From the NCBI GenBank assembly GCA_017883385.1, contig JADGNQ010000033.1:1-44041 (forward strand): a stretch of DNA of 44,041 nt, written 5' to 3'. Shown here one piece after another: positions 7,488 to 16,922 of this stretch; position 1 is the first letter of the stretch, and each line of letters starts with the position of its first letter. The position numbers and the translations under genes were made by a program. Below the pieces are notes generated by a model. That model ran no database searches and had not been told where the DNA came from. It saw nothing but the letters and a program-made list of their open reading frames with translations. The stretch is from Candidatus Sulfotelmatobacter sp. (GTDB lineage: Bacteria > Acidobacteriota > Terriglobia > Terriglobales > Acidobacteriaceae).

Positions 7488-8696
7488 TCACAAAAAAGGT
7501 TTTACGTGTGTCTTGATAATGGATTGTGTTGATCTCTCATGGACGAGGATGGAGTTGCGATCGATCTCAACAGCGGCAACGCCCTTGAAGTTCTCAGAAA
7601 CTTGCAACATGAGGATCACGTACCGCGTTCTCTTCCGGCTCTTCGCTGGCAGCCAGATGTAGGTTGATTCACCAAACAGCCTGCCGTTAGCAACGGTCTC
7701 GCGCCGAGGAATTGGAAATGGCGTCGTGCTGAACTCAAAGCCCCGGCAGAACTCGCGCCCTTTCCATGGCGCATGAACGCGACTGTAGGACTCTTCCCAA
7801 TTGGCAACCCATGGATAATCCTTCCGATTAAAAACGTACAGGACTAACAGTCTGAGTCGTGGATTGCTCACCGCGATGAAGCTGTGTTCAATCTGCGGAT
7901 TTAGCAGGTGCGCCGTATAGTGACCATACTGTCCCTTTGCGCTTCTGCGCAGGTCGACCGTTCCTCCTTGTTTCGTCGGAGCCTCGGGCCACTGAAAAAT
8001 TGAATCGGGTTGCAGCCGCATGTCCTTGCTGAAGGTTGCGGGACAAACCTGGCTGTGCGTTGCAGGCATGTCGAAAAGTGTGACACCGGCTTCCAGGAAT
8101 GGCGGCCCGAACGTGACGTGATGATTCCAGGATATCGGCCGATCGAAAGTGGCCAGATTCGACGCGGTTTCTTCGCAATACACAACGGGATTTTTGCCAT
8201 CGAGAGTGATCATGCGCTCTAAGCCCATCCGCGCCTGGGGCAAGTCAGCCATATAAGCCAGGTTATGCGGTGCGTCAGGTAGCGACTGTCTGCGCCACTT
8301 AACCGCCGGGGCCTCACCATGGGTACTGTGACCCGCGGCGATCTCCTCCTCAGAAGGCGGTCCAAAGAAGTCAAAACTGATACTGTGGCCGGCGATTCCA
8401 GCCAACAATCTGCCCTCGGGCGGTGGGCCGTATATTTTCTCGTGCTTCTTAGGGCTATATGCTGGAGGATCGATCGTTTTCCATGTCGGTTTCCACATCG
8501 GATTGACGCTGCCGACAGAATTCAGCATCAACTCGCAGATGTGCCCACCACCTTCAAGAACCGAAACATGACCCCAACTACTCTTCAGTTGAAAGCCGGA
8601 TCGCCCGTCCAGAAGGTTCGAACGACGCACTACGGATAAGGCGCCCTTAGCCTTTTTGTGCACAATGCGTGAGCCGCTGATGCCGCGAAGTTTCAT
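7488..8696 (-). CDS. Mutarotase-like (aldose epimerase superfamily) hypothetical protein
   Basis: A 402-residue protein without signal peptide or membrane segments. Its beta-rich composition, with segments such as WGHVSVLEGGGHICELML near the N-terminus and ISWNHHVTFGPPFLEAG (about residues 188-204), resembles galactose-mutarotase-like sandwich proteins, where conserved His residues sit in the sugar-binding face. I do not recognise a characterised member. It is the last gene of a minus-strand operon after sucrose phosphorylase and an MFS carrier (21-base gap to the carrier), so a role in converting anomers of an imported sugar is a reasonable inference. No good ribosome binding site precedes the ATG at 8696, so translation may be coupled. 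Confidence 0.55.
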   Translation of the reverse strand: MKLRGISGSRIVHKKAKGALSVVRRSNLLDGRSGFQLKSSWGHVSVLEGGGHICELMLNSVGSVNPMWKPTWKTIDPPAYSPKKHEKIYGPPPEGRLLAGIAGHSISFDFFGPPSEEEIAAGHSTHGEAPAVKWRRQSLPDAPHNLAYMADLPQARMGLERMITLDGKNPVVYCEETASNLATFDRPISWNHHVTFGPPFLEAGVTLFDMPATHSQVCPATFSKDMRLQPDSIFQWPEAPTKQGGTVDLRRSAKGQYGHYTAHLLNPQIEHSFIAVSNPRLRLLVLYVFNRKDYPWVANWEESYSRVHAPWKGREFCRGFEFSTTPFPIPRRETVANGRLFGESTYIWLPAKSRKRTRYVILMLQVSENFKGVAAVEIDRNSILVHERSTQSIIKTHVKPFL

Positions 8697-8717
8697 GTCG
8701 TGGACATCATAAACGGT

Positions 8718-9980
8718 TTAGCTTCGAGCTTGCCCGCCGACGGCGTCCGTCTCAGTTGATTCATATTCACTATGGTCCAGTCGTTGAAGACGATTGCGAG
8801 CAGGATCAAAGATGCGGTTGAGTAAGAGACCGCCGAAAAGCATGGCTGCAAATATAGTGGCCAGCACAAAGCCATATTTTGGACTACCAAATCGGTCGCT
8901 AATGGCACCCATGGCTAGTGGGCCTAGAACGGCTGCAACACAAGTGAAGAACAGAATCACTCCGGAGACCGCGCCATGTTCTGGCTTTCGGAAACAGCTG
9001 ATGCCTTTCGAGTTGAGGGTAGGATAAAGCACCGACATGAACAGGCCCGACAGGGGCAAAAGAAAAATCGCGATGCCAACTCCGCCAAGCATGGATATAC
9101 AAAAGCAAACCAGTATGGCCAGGCTAAATACGGTCAGGACGGTCGCCCAGTTCAAGCGGGCCAGCACCCAGGATCCAACGAATCTACCCGCTGCACGGAG
9201 GACAAAGAAGATCGAGATCGCATAGGCCGCTACCCAGACCAGCCGGCCATGGTAACTGGCAAGCAGCGTCGGCATCCATACGTAAATTGCACTTTCGACA
9301 GTGACATAAAGGAATATCGCGCCTGAAAACCCCAAAGCATACGGGTTCTTCATCATTTGAAGGGTGCGTTTCAGATCAACGGACTCGGAGCCTCCCGCGG
9401 TCTCTGGATATTTCACGCACGACGCCGTGATAATCAGCAGTACGCAAATGGTCCCGGCGATCACGTATAACCACTTCCACGAAGTACCGCCCGCCAAGAG
9501 ATGCGCGACGATCGCAGGTCCAATGATGGCTCCGACAGCGAAGAACCCTTCAACGGTATTCATGGTCGCAGTATGCTCAACTGTCGATTGGGTGATATCA
9601 CCGATCAACGCGAGCGCGCCGGTCTTAAAAATGCCGATTGCCACGCCGGAAATCACAAGGAGGACTACAAAGAACGCAAACGATCGACCTACTGAAAACA
9701 GATATGAGTTCAACGCGAACAAAACAAGTCCCAAGATGATGCTTTTCTTTCTTCCGATCTTGTCTGCAAGATAGCCGAGGAAGAATCCCGCAAATGCGAT
9801 CCCGGACATGGCGGCGTAGTGGAAGGCGCCCCCCACTGTCATGCTGAGGTGAAATTCTTTAATGACTTCTGGAATGATGACGCCCACGGAATCTGTAGTC
9901 ATAGCAAACATCATGAACATGAAGAATGTCAGCCACTTGATTATGGAAAGATTCCGCTGCGCGCTCGGCGCACTGTTCAT
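8718..9980 (-). CDS. MFS transporter, probably sugar
   Basis: Major facilitator superfamily carrier of 420 residues with about 12 predicted membrane helices. The loop motif between helices 2 and 3, GYLADKIGRKKSII (about residues 70-83), is the MFS signature A; a second copy-like loop lies in the C-terminal half (AISDRFGSPKYG). The ATG at 9980 has a strong site, GGAGG, within the end of the preceding sucrose phosphorylase gene (4-base gap), so the two are translationally linked. The context suggests uptake of sucrose or a related disaccharide across the inner membrane. The exact substrate cannot be read from the sequence. Confidence 0.85.
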   Translation of the reverse strand: MNSAPSAQRNLSIIKWLTFFMFMMFAMTTDSVGVIIPEVIKEFHLSMTVGGAFHYAAMSGIAFAGFFLGYLADKIGRKKSIILGLVLFALNSYLFSVGRSFAFFVVLLVISGVAIGIFKTGALALIGDITQSTVEHTATMNTVEGFFAVGAIIGPAIVAHLLAGGTSWKWLYVIAGTICVLLIITASCVKYPETAGGSESVDLKRTLQMMKNPYALGFSGAIFLYVTVESAIYVWMPTLLASYHGRLVWVAAYAISIFFVLRAAGRFVGSWVLARLNWATVLTVFSLAILVCFCISMLGGVGIAIFLLPLSGLFMSVLYPTLNSKGISCFRKPEHGAVSGVILFFTCVAAVLGPLAMGAISDRFGSPKYGFVLATIFAAMLFGGLLLNRIFDPARNRLQRLDHSEYESTETDAVGGQARS

Positions 9981-9984
9981 GGAT

Positions 9985-11523
9985 TTACCTCCGAAGCAGC
10001 GACTCGTGCCGCGAATCCCACGCGCCTATGCTTGTGCTCGGTTCGGCAGCCAGATTGGAATGGGTCAGCAAAGCTCTCGGTTCACTAAGATCGACAAACA
10101 GCCTTGCCCAGTGTTCAGCGTTATTCCACGTGATCACGAGTGTCTGGTCCGACTGCGTTTCAACGTCTACTTGTCCAGCGAAAGCTGGATGCGCATTACG
10201 CAGCCGAACGAGTTCCAGCAGCTTCTGCACAACCGGCTTTTGTAGCGAGCTTTCGATTTCTGCAGGAGTGTAGTAGTGCCGGTTGATGTCGCGGCCCACT
10301 CTGGATCGGGCGAGTAAATCCATGTCGTTAACACCTGCCAGCAAACCCACGTAATAAACCTGCGGGATACCGGGCGCGAAGAATTGAATTGCGCGGGCAA
10401 TCAGATATTCGTTGTCGCGACGCCCCAGTGCGTCATAGAAGGTGCAGTTGACCTGGTACAGGTCAAGATTGTTTGCCGCCGCTCCGGTGGCCATTCGGCT
10501 CTGGTCCTTGGTTCGGGCGTGCATTGTCTCGACAAGGTGATCAATTTCCCTGGGCGCCAGCAGGCCCGGTTCGCCATTACTGCCAGCGCCTACATCGATT
10601 ACCCCAATGCCGTCGTGCGTGTCCAGCACGGTGATGCAGTTCTGAGGTCGTGTCGAAAGCCACTGTCCAAGTGCCCTCGCATCCTGCGTGAAAAGAGTGT
10701 GAAGGATGAGTGGAGGAAGCGCGAAATCGTATACCCAATCCACCTGACGTGCGATTTCCAGCTGTTGCCGGTAGTGACTGTGAATTTCAACGAGTACTTC
10801 CATGCCCAAGGCATGTGCTTGCGAAGTGAGCTCCGCGATGAAGTGAAAAGTCTCCGGGATCATGAAACAACTCGTTCCGGGCTTCTTGATCGCATAGCCG
10901 ACCGCATCGAGCCGAATCATCTTTACCCCAGCGGCTTGAAAGCGTTTGAGGATCGTTTTCAGATAGGCTTGCCCCTCCGCATGTTTCACATCGATGTCAA
11001 TCTGCTGCGGGGTAAACGTTGTCCACAAAAGGCGGTTTTCACCGCGCTTCAGCGTCACGTGGGTAAACGGCAGCCCGGGACGTGGACGATAGATGCGCAG
11101 CAGTTCTTCCTCGCGCGCACCCGAAGGAAAGACACGGTCGTAGGTCAGAAACATTCCGGCAAAAGGTGACGCGGCACCGTGTTCTGAGAAATCCTTGAAC
11201 TGCGGGGAGTCGCTGGATATGTGGTTGACAATGAGATCGGCGACGAGCTCCAGGTGTTCTCCTAAGACGCGTATGTCGTCCCAGTCGCCGAGTCGGTAGT
11301 CAACCTCAGTGTGATCGGCGGGATCGAAACCCGCATCGGCTCCATCGATTGGAGTGAAGAAAGGGAGCAGGTGTACGCCCCCAAAAAGCCCGGACCATTC
11401 GCGGTCCAGCAGCTCCTTGAGTCGATCGAGATCGCCGGCGAGGCGGTCGACATACGTGATGAGTTGGACTTGGTTTCTCACCGATGGACCGTTGGCATGA
11501 AAGCAAGAGGCATCTCGCTTCAT
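9985..11523 (-). CDS. Sucrose phosphorylase (GH13 subfamily 18 type)
   Basis: Cytoplasmic enzyme that splits sucrose with phosphate to alpha-glucose-1-phosphate and fructose. The 512-residue protein matches the family from VRNQVQLITYVDRLAG at about residue 15 through the (beta/alpha)8 barrel. The catalytic nucleophile is D206 in KMIRLDAVGYAIKK, the acid/base E246 in EVLVEIHSHY, and the stabilising aspartate D304 in LDTHDGIGVID. HLLPFFTPIDGADAGFDPADH (split: HLLPFF, then DGADAGFD) is diagnostic. Related enzymes act on sucrose-6'-phosphate or glucosylglycerate, so specificity is not certain; the sugar kinase at 22381 favours sucrose. The start could be ATG 11523 or GTG 11481, the latter giving the family's usual N-terminus. 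First gene of a three-gene operon, divergent from the regulator at 11717. Confidence 0.9.
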   Translation of the reverse strand: MKRDASCFHANGPSVRNQVQLITYVDRLAGDLDRLKELLDREWSGLFGGVHLLPFFTPIDGADAGFDPADHTEVDYRLGDWDDIRVLGEHLELVADLIVNHISSDSPQFKDFSEHGAASPFAGMFLTYDRVFPSGAREEELLRIYRPRPGLPFTHVTLKRGENRLLWTTFTPQQIDIDVKHAEGQAYLKTILKRFQAAGVKMIRLDAVGYAIKKPGTSCFMIPETFHFIAELTSQAHALGMEVLVEIHSHYRQQLEIARQVDWVYDFALPPLILHTLFTQDARALGQWLSTRPQNCITVLDTHDGIGVIDVGAGSNGEPGLLAPREIDHLVETMHARTKDQSRMATGAAANNLDLYQVNCTFYDALGRRDNEYLIARAIQFFAPGIPQVYYVGLLAGVNDMDLLARSRVGRDINRHYYTPAEIESSLQKPVVQKLLELVRLRNAHPAFAGQVDVETQSDQTLVITWNNAEHWARLFVDLSEPRALLTHSNLAAEPSTSIGAWDSRHESLLRR

Positions 11524-11573
11524 TCCACCACGATAGAACTCTTCTTGTATGAGGCTATGAAGCGAGAGACACT

Positions 11574-11609
11574 TTTAGAATCGACAGTATTGAGGTGTCA
11601 AGACAATTG
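11574..11609 (-). promoter_or_regulatory. Promoter and operator half-site of the sucrose phosphorylase operon
   Basis: On the minus strand TTGACA (11596-11601) and TCTAAA (11574-11579) form a sigma-70-like promoter with a 16-base spacer. The stretch CAATTGTCTTGACA (11596-11609) is nearly the same as CAATTATCTTGACA at 13004-13017 ahead of the TonB receptor. AGACAATT here matches the half-site AGACAACT of the palindrome at 12979-13001, so the GntR-LacI regulator encoded next door may bind both. Confidence 0.6.
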
Positions 11610-11716
11610 CTCGTCATTGCTGCTTAAGTTGTATATGGCACTCCTTGGCGCCGAAGCGTATGCTGGTCCGCTGATTGTCGCAAGCAGTGCGACAGGCAGG
11701 AAGAACCGGGGACCCC

Positions 11717-12832
11717 ATGCCAACTTATAAATACCGGCAGATATTCGAAAAGCTGCAGAGCGAGATTTCGTCAGGCCGTTATAAGCCAGGAAAGCGCTTG
11801 CCAAGCGAAGCGGAACTGGTTCGGCGTTTTGGCGCTTCACGGATGACGGTATTCCGCGCGATGCACGAGCTGCAGTCGTTAGGGCTCGTTACCCGACGCG
11901 TTGGATCCGGCACCTATGCGTCTTCGAATTCCCATAAAGGCTCCCATGTTTTCGGATTACTAATCCCCGAGTTGGGACAAACCGAAATCTTTGAAGCGAT
12001 CTGTAAAGGGATGATGGAAGCTCAAGAGGCAATGCATCATTCGTTGTTGTGGGGTAATACCGTGTCCCAGGAGCAGGAGAAGGAGCAAGCGGCCGAACAA
12101 CTGTGCGAACAGTACATTTCGCAGAAGGTTTCAGGGGTCTTCTTTGCTCCAGTAGAATTCAGCGCCAATCGCTTTCAGTCAAACCACAAGATCGTCGCTG
12201 CTTTTGATCGCGCTGGCATTCCCATGGTGCTGTTGGATCGGGACCTCGAGCCCTATCCGCAGCGTAGCAAGTACGACCTGGTGGGAATCGACAATCGTCG
12301 AACAGGATTCCTTGCCACGGAATGCCTGATAAAGACTGGGGCTAAGCGCATCGCGTTCTTTGCTCGCCCGAACTCTGCGCCGACTGTCGATGCACGGATA
12401 GCGGGCTATCGCGAAGCACTCTTGTCCCAAGGCGGGAGATCAATCCGTGACGTGGTTACTATCGGAGATGCTAGCGACATGAAGTTCATCAGGTCGGTGC
12501 TGAAGAAAGATCACCCTGATGCCTTTGTGTGCGCCAATGATCTGACGGCCGGGAATCTTATGCACACCTTGATATCGCTCGGTCAGCGAATACCCGAGGA
12601 CATCTCAATCGTAGGAATCGATGACGTTAAGTACGCGCGCCTGTTGCCCGTGCCACTGACGACGCTGCACCAGCCGTGCCGGGATATCGGAAGAATGGCT
12701 ATCGCTGTCATGCTGGACCGAATCGCCAATCCCGATTTGCCGCCGCGCGACGTGTTGCTGAGATGCGAGTTGATTATGCGCAAATCGTGCAGTGCGCCGG
12801 CAGTGAATCGCAACGGTCACAAGCGACTCTGA
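11717..12832 (+). CDS. GntR-type HTH / LacI-type sensor transcriptional regulator (AraR-like)
   Basis: A 371-residue regulator with an N-terminal GntR winged helix-turn-helix (about residues 1-72; KPGKRLPSEAELVRRFGASR and TVFRAMHELQSLGLVTRRVG are clear) fused to a LacI/periplasmic-binding-like effector domain (about 78-350), ending with the DDVKYARLLPVPLTTLHQP pattern seen in LacI-family sugar sensors. Such chimeras (AraR type) usually repress sugar genes until the sugar binds. The ATG at 11717 starts directly before TYKYRQIFEKL; the frame is open further upstream but those codons look non-coding. It lies between the divergent sucrose phosphorylase operon and the TonB receptor series, whose promoters share sequence, so it likely controls both. 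Confidence 0.92.
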   Translation: MPTYKYRQIFEKLQSEISSGRYKPGKRLPSEAELVRRFGASRMTVFRAMHELQSLGLVTRRVGSGTYASSNSHKGSHVFGLLIPELGQTEIFEAICKGMMEAQEAMHHSLLWGNTVSQEQEKEQAAEQLCEQYISQKVSGVFFAPVEFSANRFQSNHKIVAAFDRAGIPMVLLDRDLEPYPQRSKYDLVGIDNRRTGFLATECLIKTGAKRIAFFARPNSAPTVDARIAGYREALLSQGGRSIRDVVTIGDASDMKFIRSVLKKDHPDAFVCANDLTAGNLMHTLISLGQRIPEDISIVGIDDVKYARLLPVPLTTLHQPCRDIGRMAIAVMLDRIANPDLPPRDVLLRCELIMRKSCSAPAVNRNGHKRL

Positions 12833-12978
12833 ACATTACTCCCATCTATTGTGCCGCGTCTGACACGCCACAATTCAAATCGAACTGCGCGGGCTTTCCT
12901 CTGTGCTGTCGAGTGATTGATTCGCTTTGAAAGCACGCGATTCGACTTCTGAGAACAGTGATTCTTCAAAGACGGTAT

Positions 12979-13001
12979 AGACAACTTTGTGGTAGTTGTC
13001 T
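12979..13001 (+). promoter_or_regulatory. Operator-like inverted repeat
   Basis: AGACAACT (12979-12986) and AGTTGTCT (12994-13001) are perfect reverse complements around a 7-base centre. The site ends ten bases upstream of the -35 box of the TonB receptor promoter. A related half-site occurs in the promoter of the divergent sucrose phosphorylase operon. The GntR-LacI regulator encoded just upstream is the likely binder. Confidence 0.6.
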
Positions 13002-13011
13002 GCCAATTATC

Positions 13012-13039
13012 TTGACAGCTTGCGAATGCACCCGATAGA
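13012..13039 (+). promoter_or_regulatory. Promoter of the TonB receptor and esterase series
   Basis: TTGACA (13012-13017), a 16-base spacer and GATAGA (13034-13039) form a sigma-70-like promoter. The -35 box with its upstream bases, CAATTATCTTGACA, is 13 of 14 identical to that of the sucrose phosphorylase operon. Confidence 0.55.
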
Positions 13040-13195
13040 AGTTCATCCAGGTTAGTTCAATTCAGGTTCTCGTTGCTGGCTAGCGGATGTTGCGTTGGCT
13101 CTGAGAGCGATGATGAGCAGTGAATCGCGACTTCGGGTGAGGGCCAGCCTGCAAAATCCGGTGTGTCGTCTTTCCACGTTGAAAGAGGTGACAAA

Positions 13196-16100
13196 ATGCT
13201 CGATCTTCTAGCGAGTCTCCATGCATTGCTCCAGAGTAAAGATACTCGAAGCTCCTGCCAGAACAGCTCACAATTTCCGCGGGTTGACGGGAACTCGCCG
13301 AGTCGGCGTCTGGGTGCATCGCTATTATCAATATTCCTGGCCTTTTCTGCTGTCGCCGTTCTGTGCACAAATGCAGGCGCTCAAGTCAGATTCGGAAGTG
13401 TTGTCGGAAGCGTCGCGGACACGAGCGGAGCCAACGTCTCTGGGGCAACCATAAAGCTGACCAATCTAGGTACGAACGAGACTCGCACGATGCAGACGAG
13501 CAGTGCGGGAACGTATTCGTTTCCAAATCTCGTACCCGGGATATATCGCATTGACGTTCAGACGCAAGGATTCAAGCAGTTTATTCAGGACAACGTGGAA
13601 GTCCAGGTAGACGTTGCGACCCGTGTTGACGCGAAGCTGCAGGTCGGCAGTGCAACGGAGAGCGTGCTGGTGACTACTGAGGCGCCTCCTCTACAAACGG
13701 ACAGTGCATCTCTAGGAACCACCATCTCGCAGACGGAGGTGGAGAGCATTCCATTGAGCGGCAGGAACGTCAACAATATGCTCACGCTGGTACCGGGGGT
13801 CGTGGCTCAAGGTGGGACATATGGCAATGCTGTCTCGAACCAGGCCGGCGGCGCGAGAACCAATGCTATTGGGTTTGGCAACTACGCGATCGGTGGCGGG
13901 TTTGGTAACCAGAGTTCGTTCTACATCGATGGCGTTGCATCCAACGCGCCTGCCGGCAATCTTAATTCGCTCATTCCCACTCAGGACATGGTGCAGGAGT
14001 TTCGCGTCGTTACCAACAATGTTAGCGCCGAGTATGGAAGCTACGCGGGAGGAATCATCAACCTCACCACCAAGTCGGGAACCAACAAATTCCATGGAAC
14101 CGGATACGAGTACTTGCGCAATAAGGTTCTGAACGCGAACGATTACTTCTCGAATCAGGCTGGGCTTGCTCGCGTGCCGCTCATTCAAAACCAGTTTGGT
14201 GCAACGCTGGGCGGACCGGTCGTCAAAGACAAAACGTTCTTTTTCTTCGGATTCGAACGCGAGGTCCTAAAGACGGCAACGCTCGTGACGAACACAGTTC
14301 CTACATCCGACGAGCTGGGAGGAAATTTTACGGCTGCAGGGCTGCCCCCAATCTATGACCAAAGCCAGCCCGGAAGCCCACAATTTCAGTGCAACGGTGT
14401 TCTCAACACAATCTGCAGCAACAGCCTCGATCAAAGTGCTCTGGCACTGTTTGCGAAATCGTATCCCGCTCCTAACCGGCCGGGCGTTGTGAACAACTTC
14501 ATCACCCAGATGGCCACCGGAGGAATCAACGCCCAATACAACGCTCGCGTGGACCATCGTTTTTCCGACAAGAACGCCTTGTTTGCCCGGTACGCATATT
14601 GGAAGGCAGATAGCAACGCCTATGATGCGTGGGGGACCCACACTTCGGGTCAGGGCCACACTGGCCTCTACACGAATTCAGCCATCCTCGGCGATACTCA
14701 CGCCTTCAATCCCTCTACAATTCTGGATCTGCGCCTCTCCTATCTGCGTGTCTTCCAACACGAGTTCCCGGACAGCCAAGGCGTTGACCTTTCTCAATTC
14801 GGTTCCGGTTGGGCAGGCCTTGCAGGCCAGCTTGTGGGTCCAGCGAACTTTCCGGCAATGAGCTTCAACGATAACTCTGGAGTCACTGGAAGCAATGGCA
14901 TTGGTTCGCAGCTCTTCTGGCACCAAAATGTGTATGGATTGTCGGGAAGCCTCACGAAAATCTTGGGTCGGCAGCAGCTTAAGGTTGGTGGCTTCCTACG
15001 CCATGTGCAGTGGATCTCCGATCCGGAGAACGGAGTATTGACGCTGAACTTCGACCAAGGGGCTACCGCGGACACGTCCGGCGCGGGCGGCTCCGCTGTC
15101 GCCTCGGCGCTGCTTGGCGTCATTGGCGCACAAGGCACGCAGGTAGCGCCCGGAATGATTGGCGGCTCCAGGGCGTACTTCACGTCCTACGCTTTCTTTG
15201 TCGACGATACTTTCCAGGCCACCAGAAAGCTCACCATTACTGCCGGTCTCCGCTGGGACCAGCCCAGTGTGTTCTCAGAAGCGAATAACAATGACACTGT
15301 GTTTCTGCCGAAGCAGGCCAGCCCTCTGGGATCATTCTTAAATCCAGTCACTGGGCAGACACAACAGCTGCTGGGGAATGTGGCCCTCGTTAATAGCCCG
15401 TCATGGCGTTTGCAGAGAGAAGACTATCTGCACTGGAAGCTTTTCTCGCCGCGTCTTGGGTTAGCCTACCGCCTCACCGATAAAACCGTGTTGCGCGGGG
15501 CGTATGGTATTTCCTATCCGCCCAGCACGCTCAGCCAAGACGGACCGAACCTGTCGCCTGTGAATCTAGCTCCAGCTTCGGGCGGTCCCACCGCCACGGT
15601 CGCGAACCCATTTCCTAACGGGCTCCCCACGGCACTGCGGCGAAATGCAACCCCGGATGACTTCTACGGACAGGGCATCTTTGCCATGCGCACGCCCGGC
15701 GACAAAATGCCATATGTGCAGCAGTGGAACGCGGCAGTCGAACGACAGATCGGCAAGGATGCCTCCCTTACGGTGGCATACGCAGGATCGAGGGGCACTC
15801 ATCTTCTTCTACAAGGGTGGGCTACCGTTTCGAATTTCAACCAGAATCAGTTGCCCGATCAGTATTTTTCCATGGGACCGGCTGCGTTGTTGGCTCAGGT
15901 TCCGAATCCGTTCTTCGGAATTATTACGACTCCGGGACCCCTCTCAGGACCAACGGTTTCGACTGGACAGCTTTTACTGCCGTTTCCGCAATACGAGCGA
16001 GTTCTGTTCCTCGATCCGCACAGAGGCACGTCAAATTACCGCTCACTGCAGACGTCTTTCATGAAGCGGTTTGGTTCGAAAGGCATCCTCAGTGTGGCTT

Positions 16101-16834
16101 ACACATGGTCGCGACTGATGTCCAACACTGACAGCTCAAGCGCCTTTTTGGACGAAGGCTTCATCTTCGGAGGATCGACCCAGGACAACAACCATCTCGA
16201 TCACGAATATTCTTTAAGTTCTTACGATATTCCTCAGAATCTTTCCATTGGGTACGGTGTTGATTTGCCTGTCGGTCGCAACAAGCACTTCCTGTCGGAT
16301 GCCAAGGGAGCACTCAACGCGGTAGTTGGTGGATGGCGGGTCAACGGCATCACCGCCATACGGAGCGGTGTACCCATAAGTTCGTACCAATTCTTCCCCG
16401 GGTCTGCACTTAGCCAACTAGGCGGTGGCCAGGGATACTTCGGAGCTCAAGGCTTATGGATGCGGCCCGATCTTGTTGCGGGCTGCGATCTGAAAACTTC
16501 GGGCTCGCGTGAAAGTAGGGCAGCCAGTGGCTGGTTTAACACGGCCTGCTTCCAGCCTGTGGACACCGGCAGCGAGGTGAGGTTCGGCAACGCCCCCCGA
16601 AACCTTGATGCCGTCCGCATGGATCACATGAATAACTGGGATTTCTCAATCTCAAAACGCAACGACATCACAGAGAGTGTGTACCTGCAATTCACAGCGG
16701 AGTTTTTCAATGCGTTCAATCATGTACGATTCGGTGCGCCAAACGAGCAGGTAGGAACGCCAAACTTCGGCATTGTGACGTCACAGGTGAACCCGCCTCG
16801 CGCAATTCAATTCGGTCTGCGAGTTGGTTTCTAG
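13196..16834 (+). CDS. TonB-dependent outer-membrane receptor, Oar-like
   Basis: Outer-membrane importer of 1212 residues that takes up large substrates with energy from TonB. After a long N-terminal region and signal segment (about residues 40-63, ending NAGAQ), a carboxypeptidase-regulatory-like domain follows (GSVADTSGANVSGATIKL onward, about 67-155), then the plug (LQTDSASLGTTISQTEVESI, RNVNNMLTLVPGV) and a long beta barrel ending in the aromatic residue of LRVGF, typical of outer-membrane insertion. This large form without a SusD partner is typical of Acidobacteriota. I chose ATG 13196 because AAAGAGGTGA lies just ahead; an upstream ATG at 13163 lacks this. It heads the esterase series, so its substrate is likely an acylated or decorated sugar. 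Confidence 0.93.
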   Translation: MLDLLASLHALLQSKDTRSSCQNSSQFPRVDGNSPSRRLGASLLSIFLAFSAVAVLCTNAGAQVRFGSVVGSVADTSGANVSGATIKLTNLGTNETRTMQTSSAGTYSFPNLVPGIYRIDVQTQGFKQFIQDNVEVQVDVATRVDAKLQVGSATESVLVTTEAPPLQTDSASLGTTISQTEVESIPLSGRNVNNMLTLVPGVVAQGGTYGNAVSNQAGGARTNAIGFGNYAIGGGFGNQSSFYIDGVASNAPAGNLNSLIPTQDMVQEFRVVTNNVSAEYGSYAGGIINLTTKSGTNKFHGTGYEYLRNKVLNANDYFSNQAGLARVPLIQNQFGATLGGPVVKDKTFFFFGFEREVLKTATLVTNTVPTSDELGGNFTAAGLPPIYDQSQPGSPQFQCNGVLNTICSNSLDQSALALFAKSYPAPNRPGVVNNFITQMATGGINAQYNARVDHRFSDKNALFARYAYWKADSNAYDAWGTHTSGQGHTGLYTNSAILGDTHAFNPSTILDLRLSYLRVFQHEFPDSQGVDLSQFGSGWAGLAGQLVGPANFPAMSFNDNSGVTGSNGIGSQLFWHQNVYGLSGSLTKILGRQQLKVGGFLRHVQWISDPENGVLTLNFDQGATADTSGAGGSAVASALLGVIGAQGTQVAPGMIGGSRAYFTSYAFFVDDTFQATRKLTITAGLRWDQPSVFSEANNNDTVFLPKQASPLGSFLNPVTGQTQQLLGNVALVNSPSWRLQREDYLHWKLFSPRLGLAYRLTDKTVLRGAYGISYPPSTLSQDGPNLSPVNLAPASGGPTATVANPFPNGLPTALRRNATPDDFYGQGIFAMRTPGDKMPYVQQWNAAVERQIGKDASLTVAYAGSRGTHLLLQGWATVSNFNQNQLPDQYFSMGPAALLAQVPNPFFGIITTPGPLSGPTVSTGQLLLPFPQYERVLFLDPHRGTSNYRSLQTSFMKRFGSKGILSVAYTWSRLMSNTDSSSAFLDEGFIFGGSTQDNNHLDHEYSLSSYDIPQNLSIGYGVDLPVGRNKHFLSDAKGALNAVVGGWRVNGITAIRSGVPISSYQFFPGSALSQLGGGQGYFGAQGLWMRPDLVAGCDLKTSGSRESRAASGWFNTACFQPVDTGSEVRFGNAPRNLDAVRMDHMNNWDFSISKRNDITESVYLQFTAEFFNAFNHVRFGAPNEQVGTPNFGIVTSQVNPPRAIQFGLRVGF

Positions 16835-16848
16835 CCGCTCCCATAACG

Positions 16849-16872
16849 GCACCGCCCAGCAATGGGCGGTGC
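16849..16872 (+). terminator. Perfect 10-bp hairpin with GCAA tetraloop between receptor and esterase genes
   Basis: GCACCGCCCA (16849-16858), loop GCAA and TGGGCGGTGC (16863-16872) form a very stable stem-loop. Only a weak pyrimidine run follows, so it may be a partial terminator, or an RNA-stabilising element that sets receptor expression above that of the downstream genes. Confidence 0.6.
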
Positions 16873-16922
16873 TCACTCTTCTGCTGAACAAAATCATCCT
16901 CGATAGTAAGAGGCTCGTAATC

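Larger units (their letters stand above)
12833..13195. other. Intergenic regulatory region ahead of the TonB receptor
   Basis: These 363 bases hold no gene. They contain the operator-like palindrome at 12979-13001, the promoter at 13012-13039 and a leader of about 150 bases ending in a strong ribosome binding site. Confidence 0.6.
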
